From a virus, in the IMG/VR virus record IMGVR_UViG_3300025789_000004, positions 1-59,551 of that record: a stretch of 59,551 nt of DNA. One strand, given 5' to 3'. The translations under genes and the position numbers were made by a program. Under the pieces are notes generated by a model. The model ran no database searches and was not told the origin of the DNA. It saw only the letters and a list, made by a program, of their open reading frames with translations. Below, piece by piece: positions 1-9,700 of this stretch (position 1 is the stretch's first letter; each line of letters opens with the position of its first letter).

Positions 1-127
1 CCCACACTGCATGCAGAACCTTCTCAGGATCTGGCATCAAGAACCCGTTTTCCCCAGCCGCTAAGGTTGACAGGCGCATCACCTCATCAAGATCGTCAGG
101 CGTGCCAATGCGGATTTCCAAACCATC
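1..127. repeat. Terminal direct repeat, left copy
   Basis: These 127 bases are identical to 59425-59551. The repeat lies inside the acetyltransferase coding sequence, and joining the ends restores that gene. A length of exactly 127 matches a common maximum assembly k-mer, so this is probably an assembly overlap of a circular or circularly permuted genome and not a physical terminal repeat. Confidence 0.93.
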
Positions 128-139
128 GGTGTCAATCAT
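1..139 (-). CDS. GNAT acetyltransferase, 5' end of gene spanning the join
   Basis: This is the start of the gene whose body is at 59066-59551. Reading leftward, ATG at 139-137 gives M-I-D-T-D-G-L-E-I-R, in frame with the copy at the right edge of the window. AAAGGA lies just upstream of the ATG and is a good ribosome binding site. The TTG seen near 59545 is therefore internal. The full product would be 165 residues. Confidence 0.9.
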   Translation of the reverse strand, partial: MIDTDGLEIRIGTPDDLDEVMRLSTLAAGENGFLMPDPEKVLHAVW

Positions 140-163
140 ATAAAATCCTTTTATTGTAACAAC

Positions 164-937
164 TTAGTCTTTTTTGGGTCCCGGTAGCTTACTAAGTGTT
201 TTTACTGTCTCTTTTCGCATGCGCTTGACAAACTCATCCAGTACACGATGCCCGGTTTCCAGATCGCCACCGCCTACGCCACGGACTTCTGCGGGAGAGA
301 TAACATATTCTCCGCCAGCCGCAACAATGGGCACGGTGGCAGCGCCGCCGGACGCCTTTCCGGGCATCTCGCTTTCATATGGTCCGCTAGGCTCGCCATA
401 TGGCTCAGCCTTGGGATTCTGTTCATATGGAGCGCCTGAGGTCGATCCATAGGGATCAGATTGCCCGCTGTATGCCGTTCCGCCAAAGATCCGACGCATG
501 TGCTTGAACCCAGCAATGGTGTTGCCTTCGCCCATTGCACTGATGATGTCTGCGGGAATGACGTACGAACCCGATGGGACATGCATGGGAAGATGGTCAG
601 TTCGGCCCGCCACTGCGCTGTGGATAGGGCCAGAGAACACTTTGTCATCAGTTGCGGCACCACCATCGGCAAATGCCCGACGTGGGCCATTCATGATTTG
701 ATTGATGACGGGCTGGACTGTGGCCGTCGCCGCCTTGACCTTGGAAAGGTTCTGGGGCGAGTTCTCGGAAAGCAGCTTGGCGACCACCATGGGGTTGATC
801 TGACCGCCCATTGCGTGACCCTTACGGGCCGCGTTCAGGGCTGCAGCGATGGCTTGATCCTTTGGGTGACCCGCGTCGATCATTTCGGCAATGTTAGACG
901 AAATAACGCCCCGGCTACTTCCTTTTCGTAGAGGCAT
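164..937 (-). CDS. Virion-module protein with paired YVI(P/S)-x-(D/E) repeats and GG motifs
   Basis: The protein has 257 residues when started at the internal ATG at 937, which follows an AAGGGA Shine-Dalgarno site; an upstream ATG at 961 would add eight residues inside the preceding endonuclease gene. Two related segments are visible, [12 protein letters not shown] in the middle and [14 protein letters not shown] near the C-terminus, each followed by a G/D-rich stretch. Short GG motifs (AFADGG, GKASGG) match those in other virion proteins here. The C-terminus is basic. It is the last gene before the GNAT gene in the leftward late operon. I know similar modules only as hypothetical phage structural proteins, so no function is assigned. 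Confidence 0.8.
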   Translation of the reverse strand: MPLRKGSSRGVISSNIAEMIDAGHPKDQAIAAALNAARKGHAMGGQINPMVVAKLLSENSPQNLSKVKAATATVQPVINQIMNGPRRAFADGGAATDDKVFSGPIHSAVAGRTDHLPMHVPSGSYVIPADIISAMGEGNTIAGFKHMRRIFGGTAYSGQSDPYGSTSGAPYEQNPKAEPYGEPSGPYESEMPGKASGGAATVPIVAAGGEYVISPAEVRGVGGGDLETGHRVLDEFVKRMRKETVKTLSKLPGPKKD

Positions 938-1397
938 GACGCCATCCCTTCTGGTTCTCACTTAGATGCTCAATAGCATGACAGTTCGGGCAAAGCACTT
1001 TCAAATTTTCAAGTTCATTGTTTTGCCGGTCCCTGTCGATGTGGTGGACTACCAGTATTTCTGAGATAGAATCGTAACCGCAATCCTCGCACTTTTTTAT
1101 CATATTTCTTCGCTTCATCCACCTTCTAACAGATGGATAATCTTTAGAAACCGGCCTTGCCGTCCTATTGGCAACTCCACGGCATTTATAGCTGCAGGCG
1201 TTTATAGAATAGTTTGCCTCAGAAGGAGATCTATTGTATTCTTTATCGCATATGTCGCATTTTAGTTTTACACTTCCCCTACCTCTTAGGGAGATGGTGT
1301 AGCACTTCTTCGAGCAATATCTTGCTTTCTTTGCGTGGCACGGACGCGGCGTATATGGCTGGCTGCAGATGCAGCACGTTTTCTCTGCGCTTTCCAC
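915..1397 (-). CDS. Free-standing HNH homing endonuclease
   Basis: This 160-residue protein begins with two Cys-rich zinc knuckles (CCICSQPY and CDICDKEY, each followed by a second Cys pair). It ends in an HNH core with [19 protein letters not shown] and [10 protein letters not shown]. The family nicks DNA near its own insertion site and spreads by homing. It lies between two structural genes and overlaps the start of the next by about 23 bases. Its base composition is clearly more AT-rich than its neighbours, as expected for an invader. Its Cys-knuckle plus HNH design resembles the endonuclease nested in the second terminase intein (24346-25050). Confidence 0.9.
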   Translation of the reverse strand: MESAEKTCCICSQPYTPRPCHAKKARYCSKKCYTISLRGRGSVKLKCDICDKEYNRSPSEANYSINACSYKCRGVANRTARPVSKDYPSVRRWMKRRNMIKKCEDCGYDSISEILVVHHIDRDRQNNELENLKVLCPNCHAIEHLSENQKGWRHASTKRK

Positions 1398-1404
1398 AAG
1401 TAGT

Positions 1405-1746
1405 TTACGAGTAGCTAACCGTTATGACCTGCCCTGTGCCGGGGACAGCATAGATTCCATAGGATGCCGGAAGATTCACCGTATACAGCCCAACAGCCGT
1501 GGGGATCACGTAGATCGGCCTTGTCGCAGTTACTGTCGATGAATCGTAGATGGTGCCAGTGCTAGTTCCCAGAGTGGTGACAGACACTGAAGCTACTCGG
1601 CCCGCCGATGCTTTCACAACGGTTCCGGCTGAGATAGACGAAACATTGCTGGTGCCCTGTACGTTGGCGTAGGTCTGGGCAGCATTGCTGATGGCCGTAA
1701 CGCCATTCTTGAGTGTGGTCAGAACGTCTGAAAGAGATGCGCTCAT
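1405..1746 (-). CDS. Small virion-operon protein, function unknown
   Basis: The protein has 113 residues starting at the ATG that overlaps the upstream stop codon (TGATG). The N-terminal third (LSDVLTTLKNGVTAISNAAQ) looks helical; the rest is a Thr/Ser/Val-rich beta pattern ending PGTGQVITVSYS. Its tight coupling to the gp10-like gene suggests a co-assembled head or tail accessory protein. I recall similar proteins in short-tailed phages but know no assigned function. Confidence 0.75.
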   Translation of the reverse strand: MSASLSDVLTTLKNGVTAISNAAQTYANVQGTSNVSSISAGTVVKASAGRVASVSVTTLGTSTGTIYDSSTVTATRPIYVIPTAVGLYTVNLPASYGIYAVPGTGQVITVSYS

Positions 1747-3869
1747 CAAAACTTCCCATCTGGTGAATATCGGTACCGAATATTGCCCAGCCGCCAGAAG
1801 GATCCGATATCGCTACTGGTCAGCGTAACTGACACCAATCGGCCACGGAATCGGGGGCTGATATACTGCGTGTTCTGGGTCAGGGAGTATGGACCATACG
1901 CTACTGGCGTATCTCCGGGGTAATTGGCGACATTGAAAGTGAGATTGATAGTGGCTGTTTGCTGCGTGCTGCCATAGTCGCCCCACTTCATGTCTGGCCA
2001 GACCTGATCCACGTAGGTCAGGAGATCGCCTTCTGCAATAGACGAATAGCCAGTCGTGAACGTAGCAACTAGCGGTTGCCCATTGGCATCGTTCGAGGTT
2101 TCGTGCTGGTAGATCAGATAGGAACTGCCTGTGGGCGTGGCATCTGCCCCAATAGGAGCACCAAGCACGGACTGGTCGATCCACGCCGACCGGCCCATCG
2201 TCCCATAATCCCACACGTTTAGAGACGTGTTATACTTGACGTATGCGTTAACCTCTCCGCCATCGGACATTGTGGGATAAAACCACATGATCTCGCTGAA
2301 TCGTGAGTTTACGGCAACGCGGATCTTCTGTAGGTTGCTCTGATCAAGATCTTGGAAGATCACGTCCCACACAGGGCAAGCGATCGAAGATATGCCATTG
2401 CCCGACAATGCGTAAAACTGCGTAGGTCCCATCCAATATACGACGCCGTTCAAGGAACTTGCGGCCTTGCGGGCAATCAATCCGCAGCCGTAGCCAAGTT
2501 CATTGAATGAGTATACATATGGCGTGCCGATATATTGCATCGACCACAGGCCGACATCGGTCCAGATCAAGCCCTGCTGCGGACCTTGGATACAGCCAAC
2601 GATCTTGGAGCCACGAGGGATACGATACGATCCCGCCTGATTGGTGATCTGGCCGATCCATGTGTTGTAGTTGTTGACATCGCACCAACGGATCAGCAGC
2701 GGATCTTGAATGCCGGTGAATGTCGATCCCCATGCAATGATTTGACGCTGCGGCATTGCCACAAAGATGCCATCATTTACGGGCGGCGCATTCGGGATGA
2801 CTGTGGCCGTGGGACTGCCCGACAAAGGATCCCATGCGTAAATAGGCTGGTATGAAGGCGTTGATGCATTGATCGGGCACGCCAGCAGCACTTCACCCCA
2901 ATTGTCCAGAGTCCAATCAGTTGCCGAAATGGGCGTCCCCGTAGCTGGCGTTACAGCAGTCCCGGTCCCGTAGCCGCCGCCGCCATACGTACCAATGCCA
3001 TAACCCGTGCCAGAAGGGATCGAACCAACGCCAAAGTTATAGATATAATACGCATTTCCGCCATTCATGTAGCCGCTTGTCGCAGACGTCGGCGTAGTGG
3101 GAGCGGTGATGGTAAAGTTGTTTGCGTCAATTACAGATTGGACCAGATACTGTCCATAGAAGGTGACGCCACCAACGGTGGTGGATACCAGAACGGGGAA
3201 CGTACTTTCGACACTGTACCCATGATTGTTCAAGGTCACAGTTACCGTTGAGGCGCTAGTCCCCGTGGTTGTGGCAAACTTTGCAACAGAACCGCCATTC
3301 GCTACAGTCGATGTGGCAGGAAGCGGATTGCCAAGAATGTCAGTGACATAGAGCGTATACGTGCCGGATCCAAGGCTGCCATCGGGATCGCAGGCATATT
3401 GGCCAAACAGAACTATGCCGCCAACTGAGATCTGCGTAGCAATGTATACAGAGTCGTAGTCGGTTATGCCTACGACCGTGCCATCTGTGACCGTAACCTT
3501 GTTGCTACCGGACGTTGTGGATACTGATACAGCAACGCTATCGGACGTATTGCGCGGGGTAATGGCGGACTGGCCATTTACCGGAGGATATACGTTCAGC
3601 TGTGCTTGCGTCGTGCTGGGAGCGTTCTGCGTAGCATAGGCAAGGTGCGTCTGCGCGTTTGTATCTTCCCATGCCAGCAAGGCGCGTACGATAGCGGTAG
3701 TGGAAAGGCCCGAATATTGGACCCATCCGCCCAGCTTCTGCACCAACGCCCCCTGCGCCAAATCGTAGATAAACCGCACCAGATTGCCGCTGGCAAAGCC
3801 AGTCTCGTTCAACGCTGGCGTGGCGTTCTCGTTAAAGCCCGGAGTAAGTTTGATGCTTGAATGGGGCAC
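1746..3869 (-). CDS. Head-completion / packaged-DNA stabilisation-like protein (gp10-like)
   Basis: The protein has 707 residues. The N-terminus (IKLTPGFNENATPALNETGF, then LAQGALVQKLGGWVQY) matches a family I know from short-tailed phages, often annotated as phage stabilisation or tail-hub proteins analogous to P22 gp10. The remainder is beta-rich with many aromatic and Gly/Thr segments and ends in RLGNIRYRYSPDGKF. It follows an adaptor gene (3873-4649), the expected order for proteins that plug the portal and build the tail stub. The gp10 analogy is inferred from family feel and context, not from a clear motif. Confidence 0.6.
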   Translation of the reverse strand: MPHSSIKLTPGFNENATPALNETGFASGNLVRFIYDLAQGALVQKLGGWVQYSGLSTTAIVRALLAWEDTNAQTHLAYATQNAPSTTQAQLNVYPPVNGQSAITPRNTSDSVAVSVSTTSGSNKVTVTDGTVVGITDYDSVYIATQISVGGIVLFGQYACDPDGSLGSGTYTLYVTDILGNPLPATSTVANGGSVAKFATTTGTSASTVTVTLNNHGYSVESTFPVLVSTTVGGVTFYGQYLVQSVIDANNFTITAPTTPTSATSGYMNGGNAYYIYNFGVGSIPSGTGYGIGTYGGGGYGTGTAVTPATGTPISATDWTLDNWGEVLLACPINASTPSYQPIYAWDPLSGSPTATVIPNAPPVNDGIFVAMPQRQIIAWGSTFTGIQDPLLIRWCDVNNYNTWIGQITNQAGSYRIPRGSKIVGCIQGPQQGLIWTDVGLWSMQYIGTPYVYSFNELGYGCGLIARKAASSLNGVVYWMGPTQFYALSGNGISSIACPVWDVIFQDLDQSNLQKIRVAVNSRFSEIMWFYPTMSDGGEVNAYVKYNTSLNVWDYGTMGRSAWIDQSVLGAPIGADATPTGSSYLIYQHETSNDANGQPLVATFTTGYSSIAEGDLLTYVDQVWPDMKWGDYGSTQQTATINLTFNVANYPGDTPVAYGPYSLTQNTQYISPRFRGRLVSVTLTSSDIGSFWRLGNIRYRYSPDGKF

Positions 3870-3872
3870 TTA

Positions 3873-4649
3873 TTATCCCCTTGGCAGCGAGGCTGTAGGC
3901 GTCGGGGCATATGGCGACCAATCCGCTCCGGCAAAGCGCTTGCGAGATTCTTCCGTCAAAGCGCCCTTCAGCAGGTTTTCGTACTGAAGTTCGTACGTCG
4001 GCCCCATCGAGGGGTCGTTGCTTGCACTGCCAAAGTTGCGCTGGAACTGCGCGACGTAGATCATCGAAGCCTGAATGAGAAGATCCGGGTAGTACGTACT
4101 GATGAAAGTCGTCGCAGTAGACGCAAGAGACGACGTTGCATTGTCGTAAAGAGTAGGAAGGCGTACTGTGCCAGATACAGTAACAGTGTAACTCCCATCA
4201 GGATAAGGACCAAGAAGAATATTGTTATAAGTGTTGCCAAAAGTAGCAGCATCCCCGCCATACATCGCAAAATACTGAGGCATTGCCGAGCCAGACGATG
4301 ATCCATAGACATTTTGCAAGAACTCTTTGGTCGTAGGTAGCAGGGTAGTCGTAACGCCATTGCTGGTAATCGTCAGGGTCTGGACCGTCACAAAATCATT
4401 CACGCCAAGCTGCAGGATGTTGTTGCCAGATATGGTCGTGTAGGTGTTCGTAGTAACCGAAGGCAAAATATCCAAATCGCGCTGAATACGTAGTTCTGCG
4501 TAATTGAGCATCTGCGGGATCAGGGTGTTGAATGACGAGTCCACCCCAACCACTACGCCGTTAGAAGTCGTCGTCTGGACGACAGCCATGTTGGCGATTT
4601 GCTGTACGTACAAGTTATACGTGAGTGGCGTAGTTGCTGGCGTAGACAT
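3873..4649 (-). CDS. Head-to-tail adaptor-like protein
   Basis: The protein has 258 residues. The opening (YNLYVQQIANMAVV) and the segment LIPQMLNYAELRIQRDLDIL are typical of the helical core of short-tail adaptor proteins that sit under the portal (gp4/gp11 type). A beta-rich middle follows, then a helical end around YYPDLLIQASMIYVAQFQ and YELQYENLLKGALTEESR. It lies directly upstream of the gp10-like gene in transcription order. A second, larger adaptor-like gene is at 12077-13132. Confidence 0.65.
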   Translation of the reverse strand: MSTPATTPLTYNLYVQQIANMAVVQTTTSNGVVVGVDSSFNTLIPQMLNYAELRIQRDLDILPSVTTNTYTTISGNNILQLGVNDFVTVQTLTITSNGVTTTLLPTTKEFLQNVYGSSSGSAMPQYFAMYGGDAATFGNTYNNILLGPYPDGSYTVTVSGTVRLPTLYDNATSSLASTATTFISTYYPDLLIQASMIYVAQFQRNFGSASNDPSMGPTYELQYENLLKGALTEESRKRFAGADWSPYAPTPTASLPRG

Positions 4650-4671
4650 TGGGATGCGGCTCGCCTTCTAG

Positions 4672-5742
4672 CTATGCGCTCTGGGTCATGTCACTCTTAA
4701 TGAATTTCACGTTTTCTTGCAAACGCAAATCGTCAGGGCACAATTCCGCAGCCATCTCTGCATGGTGCAGGGCTTCTTCTTTGATTCCCATATTCCATGC
4801 GGACACGCTTGCATAGTCGTGGGGCATTGCTCCCCATACTTCCGGATCAACAGTATAGACCCATTCCCGGTTCTGGATGCGCAAGGCAGACTTGCACGCT
4901 CCATAGCACTCCGGCCATAGTCCCAGCCGGTATGTGATCTTTGCAATCTCCATCCACGGCTCACGGGTGTTCGGAGCCTCAATAACGCCTAGCCGAGCCA
5001 TCTTGAGAGCGTTGTCGTAGTCCCCTAGTTCAGAATAGCATCGGGACATGACGCGGTAGGCATAGCACCGTTCATTCGCCCAATTGGCACCGGGTAGCGC
5101 GAGATAGCGATTGCACTCGTCAATCGAGCGCTGCCAATGGCCGTGGAATGACAATTCTCTGGCATAGTAGAACGCATTCCGAGGATCATGCGGATCCTCC
5201 TTGACCGACATCTCTAGAAGGGGGAGGTACTGTCCACGGCTTTTGGTCGGATCAGGCTTGTGGATAACCATGAGCATGTCGGTTTCGGCATACTGCTCAT
5301 TGATCAGATATGGCACGGGGTATTCATGGCAAGGATGAACCCAGCGGTATCCATGCCGTGCGTGGATCTTCTCGTACTTGAAGATGATCCCAGCGCCCCA
5401 ATCGAAACCGTACCTTAGGCGAGTGGTTCCCGCAGTCCAGACACGCTCGATTTCTTCTCGCCATCCGGGTTGAAGAACTTCATCAAGGTCAAGGCTAACG
5501 CAAACATCAATTTCGCGAGGTAGTAGAGATAGAGCAGTGTTTCGAGCGTCATCAAAACGCCAAGGAGTAACAACAATATCATGGACGATTGCTCCATATT
5601 GCTCTGCCAGATCACGGGTTCGATCAGTGCTTCCAGTGTCTGCAATCACAATCATGTCGGCGTCTCTAGCGGCGCTGCAGAACCGCTCGGCAAACATTTC
5701 TTCATTTTTGCTAATGGCGTAGACGCAGATCTTCAATGTCAT
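4672..5742 (-). CDS. Family 2 glycosyltransferase with TPR-like C-terminus
   Basis: The protein has 356 residues. The N-terminal half is a GT-A fold: SKNEEMFAERF, then IADTGSTDRT for nucleotide-sugar binding, and DLDE at residues 85-88 as the metal-binding D-x-D. The C-terminal half has helical pairs of TPR type (ERCYAYRVMSRCYSELGDYD and similar). Such enzymes transfer sugar from a nucleotide sugar to glycans, DNA bases or proteins. Its place among fibre and adaptor genes suggests modification of a virion component or host surface glycan, but the substrate cannot be read from sequence. Confidence 0.85.
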   Translation of the reverse strand: MTLKICVYAISKNEEMFAERFCSAARDADMIVIADTGSTDRTRDLAEQYGAIVHDIVVTPWRFDDARNTALSLLPREIDVCVSLDLDEVLQPGWREEIERVWTAGTTRLRYGFDWGAGIIFKYEKIHARHGYRWVHPCHEYPVPYLINEQYAETDMLMVIHKPDPTKSRGQYLPLLEMSVKEDPHDPRNAFYYARELSFHGHWQRSIDECNRYLALPGANWANERCYAYRVMSRCYSELGDYDNALKMARLGVIEAPNTREPWMEIAKITYRLGLWPECYGACKSALRIQNREWVYTVDPEVWGAMPHDYASVSAWNMGIKEEALHHAEMAAELCPDDLRLQENVKFIKSDMTQSA

Positions 5743-5775
5743 TGAAAAACCAATATATTATGATGCTATAGCCAT

Positions 5776-6117
5776 TTATGTAGCAGGAGTAGTGCTCCAC
5801 GGCAAGGCTGGCGTCACAGCGGCAGGTGCAGCAAGCAGAGAAAGCTGGTTGTCAATAGCGCCCTGCCATTGAGCGATACCGTCTTCGCCAAGAGCATCAT
5901 GGACCCACCCAATGACCTGCTCCTCCGTCAGTTGGGCAAAGGGTACAAACGTGTCATTCGGATCAAGCGTGATTTGCGTGTTGGAATACGAACCAGCGCC
6001 GTTGGTGCCGTCAGTCCCCTCGATATGCCAATACACGGCAAACACTACATCCGTGTTCGATCCCTGTGTAGGGTAGCAATCCAAGCGGTCGATTGACCAT
6101 GTGTATGTGTTTGCCAT
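5776..6117 (-). CDS. Small tail-region protein, function unknown
   Basis: The protein has 113 residues and begins MANTYTWSIDRLDCYPTQ. The middle holds VVFAVYWHIEGTDGTNGAGS and the helical FAQLTEEQVIGWVHDALGED. The Pro-rich tail ends in LPWSTTPAT. I recognise this layout from many phage fibre regions, where it follows fibre genes and may be an assembly factor or fibre partner, but I know no proven role. Confidence 0.75.
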   Translation of the reverse strand: MANTYTWSIDRLDCYPTQGSNTDVVFAVYWHIEGTDGTNGAGSYSNTQITLDPNDTFVPFAQLTEEQVIGWVHDALGEDGIAQWQGAIDNQLSLLAAPAAVTPALPWSTTPAT

Positions 6118-6126
6118 GATTTTTCC

Positions 6127-6741
6127 TCAGAACATTAGGAAGAAGTTGGATTGGTTGGCTTTAAACGCAAACGAAAGAGCGCCGTTTACATCACTAGAAC
6201 TCAGCGTTGCAGTTCTGGCCGTAGATGTCCCTACAGATGCCTGACTTTCATCGACAACGAGCAGCGCAAAATTGCCGCCAAGGCCAGAGACGCCGGGTAC
6301 GTTCACGCGGCTTGTGGTGCTTCCGGGTGCTGTAAAAGTCGGACTACCGACAATGTTGGCACCGTAAACAGAAACAACCAAGTCGTTTGCTGCAGTGGTA
6401 GTCAGTGTATTAGTGGTAACGCTCGTGCCCGCAGTGGTGTTGTTCACTGGAGTTGAGGACGAATCGAACCCGCTTAGGCCCCTATAGCACAGCATGACTG
6501 TTTCATTGGTGGCAGAGCCACCAGTCATCGCTACAGAAGACTCACTTGCACTAGCTACTTTATAGTACGCGGTAGCCCAAGCATTGTTGGTCCCAATCAG
6601 GGTCCAACCAGTCGGGGTTGTCAGGGTCCCGCTGACTGATACGATAATCAGGATATCCCCAGATGCATAGCCCGATGGCACTGGCACCGTGGGGTTTAGG
6701 CCCATAATGGCCGACCCTGCTGCGATAAAAGACCAAGCCAT
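6127..6741 (-). CDS. Beta-rich putative tail/fibre-associated protein
   Basis: The protein has 204 residues and is rich in Ser, Thr, Gly and Ala with alternating hydrophobic strands. The opening MAWSFIAAGSAIMG and PSGYASGDILIIVSV resemble a jelly-roll style phage domain found downstream of fibres. It sits two bases from the collagen-like fibre gene in the same orientation. It may be a fibre tip, cap or receptor-binding accessory; this is contextual inference. Confidence 0.65.
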   Translation of the reverse strand: MAWSFIAAGSAIMGLNPTVPVPSGYASGDILIIVSVSGTLTTPTGWTLIGTNNAWATAYYKVASASESSVAMTGGSATNETVMLCYRGLSGFDSSSTPVNNTTAGTSVTTNTLTTTAANDLVVSVYGANIVGSPTFTAPGSTTSRVNVPGVSGLGGNFALLVVDESQASVGTSTARTATLSSSDVNGALSFAFKANQSNFFLMF

Positions 6742-6742
6742 C

Positions 6743-9700
6743 TTACTGCTGCGCCACCGCTACAACGTCCCAGAAGCTATCCTGCGAGTTGTATATACAT
6801 CCGACATACAAGACCTTGCTGATTACCGTGGTGGTGGGCAGCGCTACACCGACAGCGCGGTATGCACCTGATGTGGTAGTCCATGTAAGAGCCTGCGCTG
6901 TGCCGTTATCCTTGAAGCGGATTGTCAGACGCTGGCCATCAACCGGGGTGCCGGAAGGTGCGGCAATAGTAGCCGAGGCAGCAAGCGCCGTGACGTTATA
7001 TTGGTTGGTCGTCCCGGCAGTGGGCGTGATTGTGCTACCGCTGGTCGTCGCGATGGTCAGGGGCTGATACGAACCGTTGTGTACCAAAGCGCCGGGTGCG
7101 GCTGTTGAGCCGATGTTGATTGTAGTGGTGCTGCCCGATGCGCCGCCCGTACCGAGGTTGATTGTTTTTGTGTTGCCCGACGAAGTTGCGCCAGCCTGAA
7201 TATTTGTGGTCTGAGATACAAGAGACTGGCCAAATGTCAGGGTACCAGTGTGGTTAGTACCACCAATACTGATGGGGCCAGATGTGGTGGCGAGGCCGAT
7301 AGAAATGGTACCGACGGTTGAGCCGATCTGCAGGGTGGTACTGGTAAGTGATATTGAGAAGGAGCCTGCTGATGCGAGAAATGTCCCAGTAACATTTAGC
7401 GAGTCTGCTCCAACTGCGTATTTTTGCCCAGCAGTTACGTTTGTTCCCGCCAAGGGGGCCGTAAAGTACGTGCCGTAGAGGGTGTTGACCGTTACGCCGG
7501 TACTTGCCGCAGCGTAAGTCTGTGCCCCAAACGAGTTCATGTAGGCGGTATTGACTGTGCCAGATGTTCCAGTGCTAGTGTCTGTGAATGTGGCGGCGCT
7601 CTGGATCATATTGATCCCACTGGTATTCCATGCCGTGTAGCTGTTGGACGTCCCTGCCGCAATATTGATTGGACCGCCAACGGTCAGCTTGCGGGTCGCG
7701 GACGCAAACGTCAAGCTGCTACTTTCCGACATAACCGAGCCGGTATCAAACATGATCTGGCCCGCTGCGCCACCGCTGGTTGCGGTCGTGCCTACGGTGA
7801 GGGTGCCACCACCACCACCAGTCCCAAAGGGGCCAACAGTTGATCCATTGACCTGAGCATATACCCCCGCCGTCGTAGCCCAAATATCCCCGTTAACAGG
7901 GCTGGTGGGGGCAGTGCCGGGGGTTAGGTTGATGCTGGCAGCGGTTGTCGATGATGCCTGAAACGTGGTCTTTCCGGTCGTGGCAATGACAACCGCATCA
8001 GTTGTCCCGCTATTGACGACGAAGTGGATGGGGTTCGACGTGGCCGTGCCAAGCACCAGATCGCCACTGTTCGAGTACAGGTATACGGCGTTGGCAAGAT
8101 TCAGCGACCCGCTGCCGGTGAACCCGGAACTATTCATTCCGAAGTCGCCGTAGTAGGTCGTAGATGTCCCAAGGTTGTTCGACACAATGTGGTCAACGGA
8201 TGCTGCTGCGCCGTTGTTCGTGTTTTGCAAAATTGTCTGGACGTAGCTGTTGGTGGATAGCGTGTATGACGCAAAAATTCCCGTATCGCTATATCCTAGC
8301 GTGCCATAGCTATATGCACCGGCTGACAGCGCGGACAAGATCGAGCCGCTGGCGATGTAGAATGGGGATGACAGAGATGTCCCGCTGAAGGTAAAGTTTG
8401 AGGTGCTTGCGAGGGCGCTGGAGCCATTCCCATACGGGATGTAGCCAGATGCGAGAGACGTCAGGCCGGTCCCGCCATTTCCCACGGGTAGAGTGCCCGT
8501 GACGCCGGTCGAAAGGGGCAGGCCGGTCGCGTTGGTAAGGACAATGGCCGTCGGGGTGCCGAGGGCTGGAGTGACCAGCGTGGGGCTGTTGGACAGGACC
8601 ACGGAGCCCGTCCCGGTCGATGTCGTGACGCCAGTCCCTCCATTGGCTACAGCGAGAGTTCCGCCCAGCGTGAGGGTGCCCGAGGTGGTGATGGGGCCGC
8701 CAGTCAACGTCAGGCCCGTGGTCCCGCCAGAGCCACTGACACTAGTTACTGTGCCGGAGCCGGATACAGGAATCCACGACATGACACCGCCAGTGGTGGA
8801 CGACAGTACGTAGCCATTGCTGCTCGGAGCCGATGCAGGGAGCGTATAAGTCGTGGCCGCAGCACTCGCGCTGCCCTGCAGTGTCGTGGTCGTAGAGTTC
8901 GACGTGATGCCGATGGATGGGCTGGAAATGCTAGTTGGGGCTGTGACAACCCCATTCAGCGTAGTCGTGCTGGTGCCAGCCGCACTGCCAATGGCGATGG
9001 CTGTGGTGCTGCCCGATGTACCATTATTGCCGATGTTGACGGTTTTTGTATTTCCTGACGTTACAGCACCAGTGCTGATGTTTGTGGTGCTGTTGCCTGT
9101 GGAAATCCCGAGAGAGATGGCACCAGTGGTGCCAGATCCACCAATTGTGATCGTCTTGGTCGCCGCCCCGGAGAGCGCAAAGTTGCCTCCGAAGTTTACC
9201 GTCATAGCTCCCGAAACGGTACTGCCCAGATTGATGGTTCCGGTGGTCGCTGTGCCAAGAAGAAGGGCACCAGACGATGTCGAGCCTATCGTCATGTTGC
9301 CGATGCCGCACGAAATCGTGGTGTTGAATGACCCAGAGTTGGAGCTGAACACCCCGCCGTTCTGGATGAAAGTACCGTTGATTATCGCACTATCTGCACC
9401 GATTGCAGCCGGGTTGTTGACCGACACGAACGACCCAACGGCAGGTGCTTGGAAATAGGTTCCGTACAGGTAGCCGATCGAAACGGTACCTACACCGGTA
9501 GCATTTGCGGATGCGTATGTTTGCGTACCGAGCAGGTTCATGTACGCGGTTGTGATGTTCCCAGAAGCGGCAGTGGTTGTGTCTGTGAAAGTAGCCGGGG
9601 ACTGGATCAGGCTGATGCCGTTGGTGGACCAAGCTGGGGCAGAGGTAGCCGCGCCGCCAATGGTGACATTCCCCACTGCGGTGAGCTGCTTTGAGGTGTT

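Noticed and set aside
1-127. Physical direct terminal repeat of the virion DNA
   Set aside because: It is too short for most known terminal repeats, lies within a gene, and equals a common assembly k-mer length.
6455-6510. tRNA-like T-loop sequence GAATCGAACCC on the plus strand
   Set aside because: It lies inside a well-supported leftward coding sequence (residues around CYRGLSGFDSSS), and I could not build acceptor, D and anticodon stems around it.
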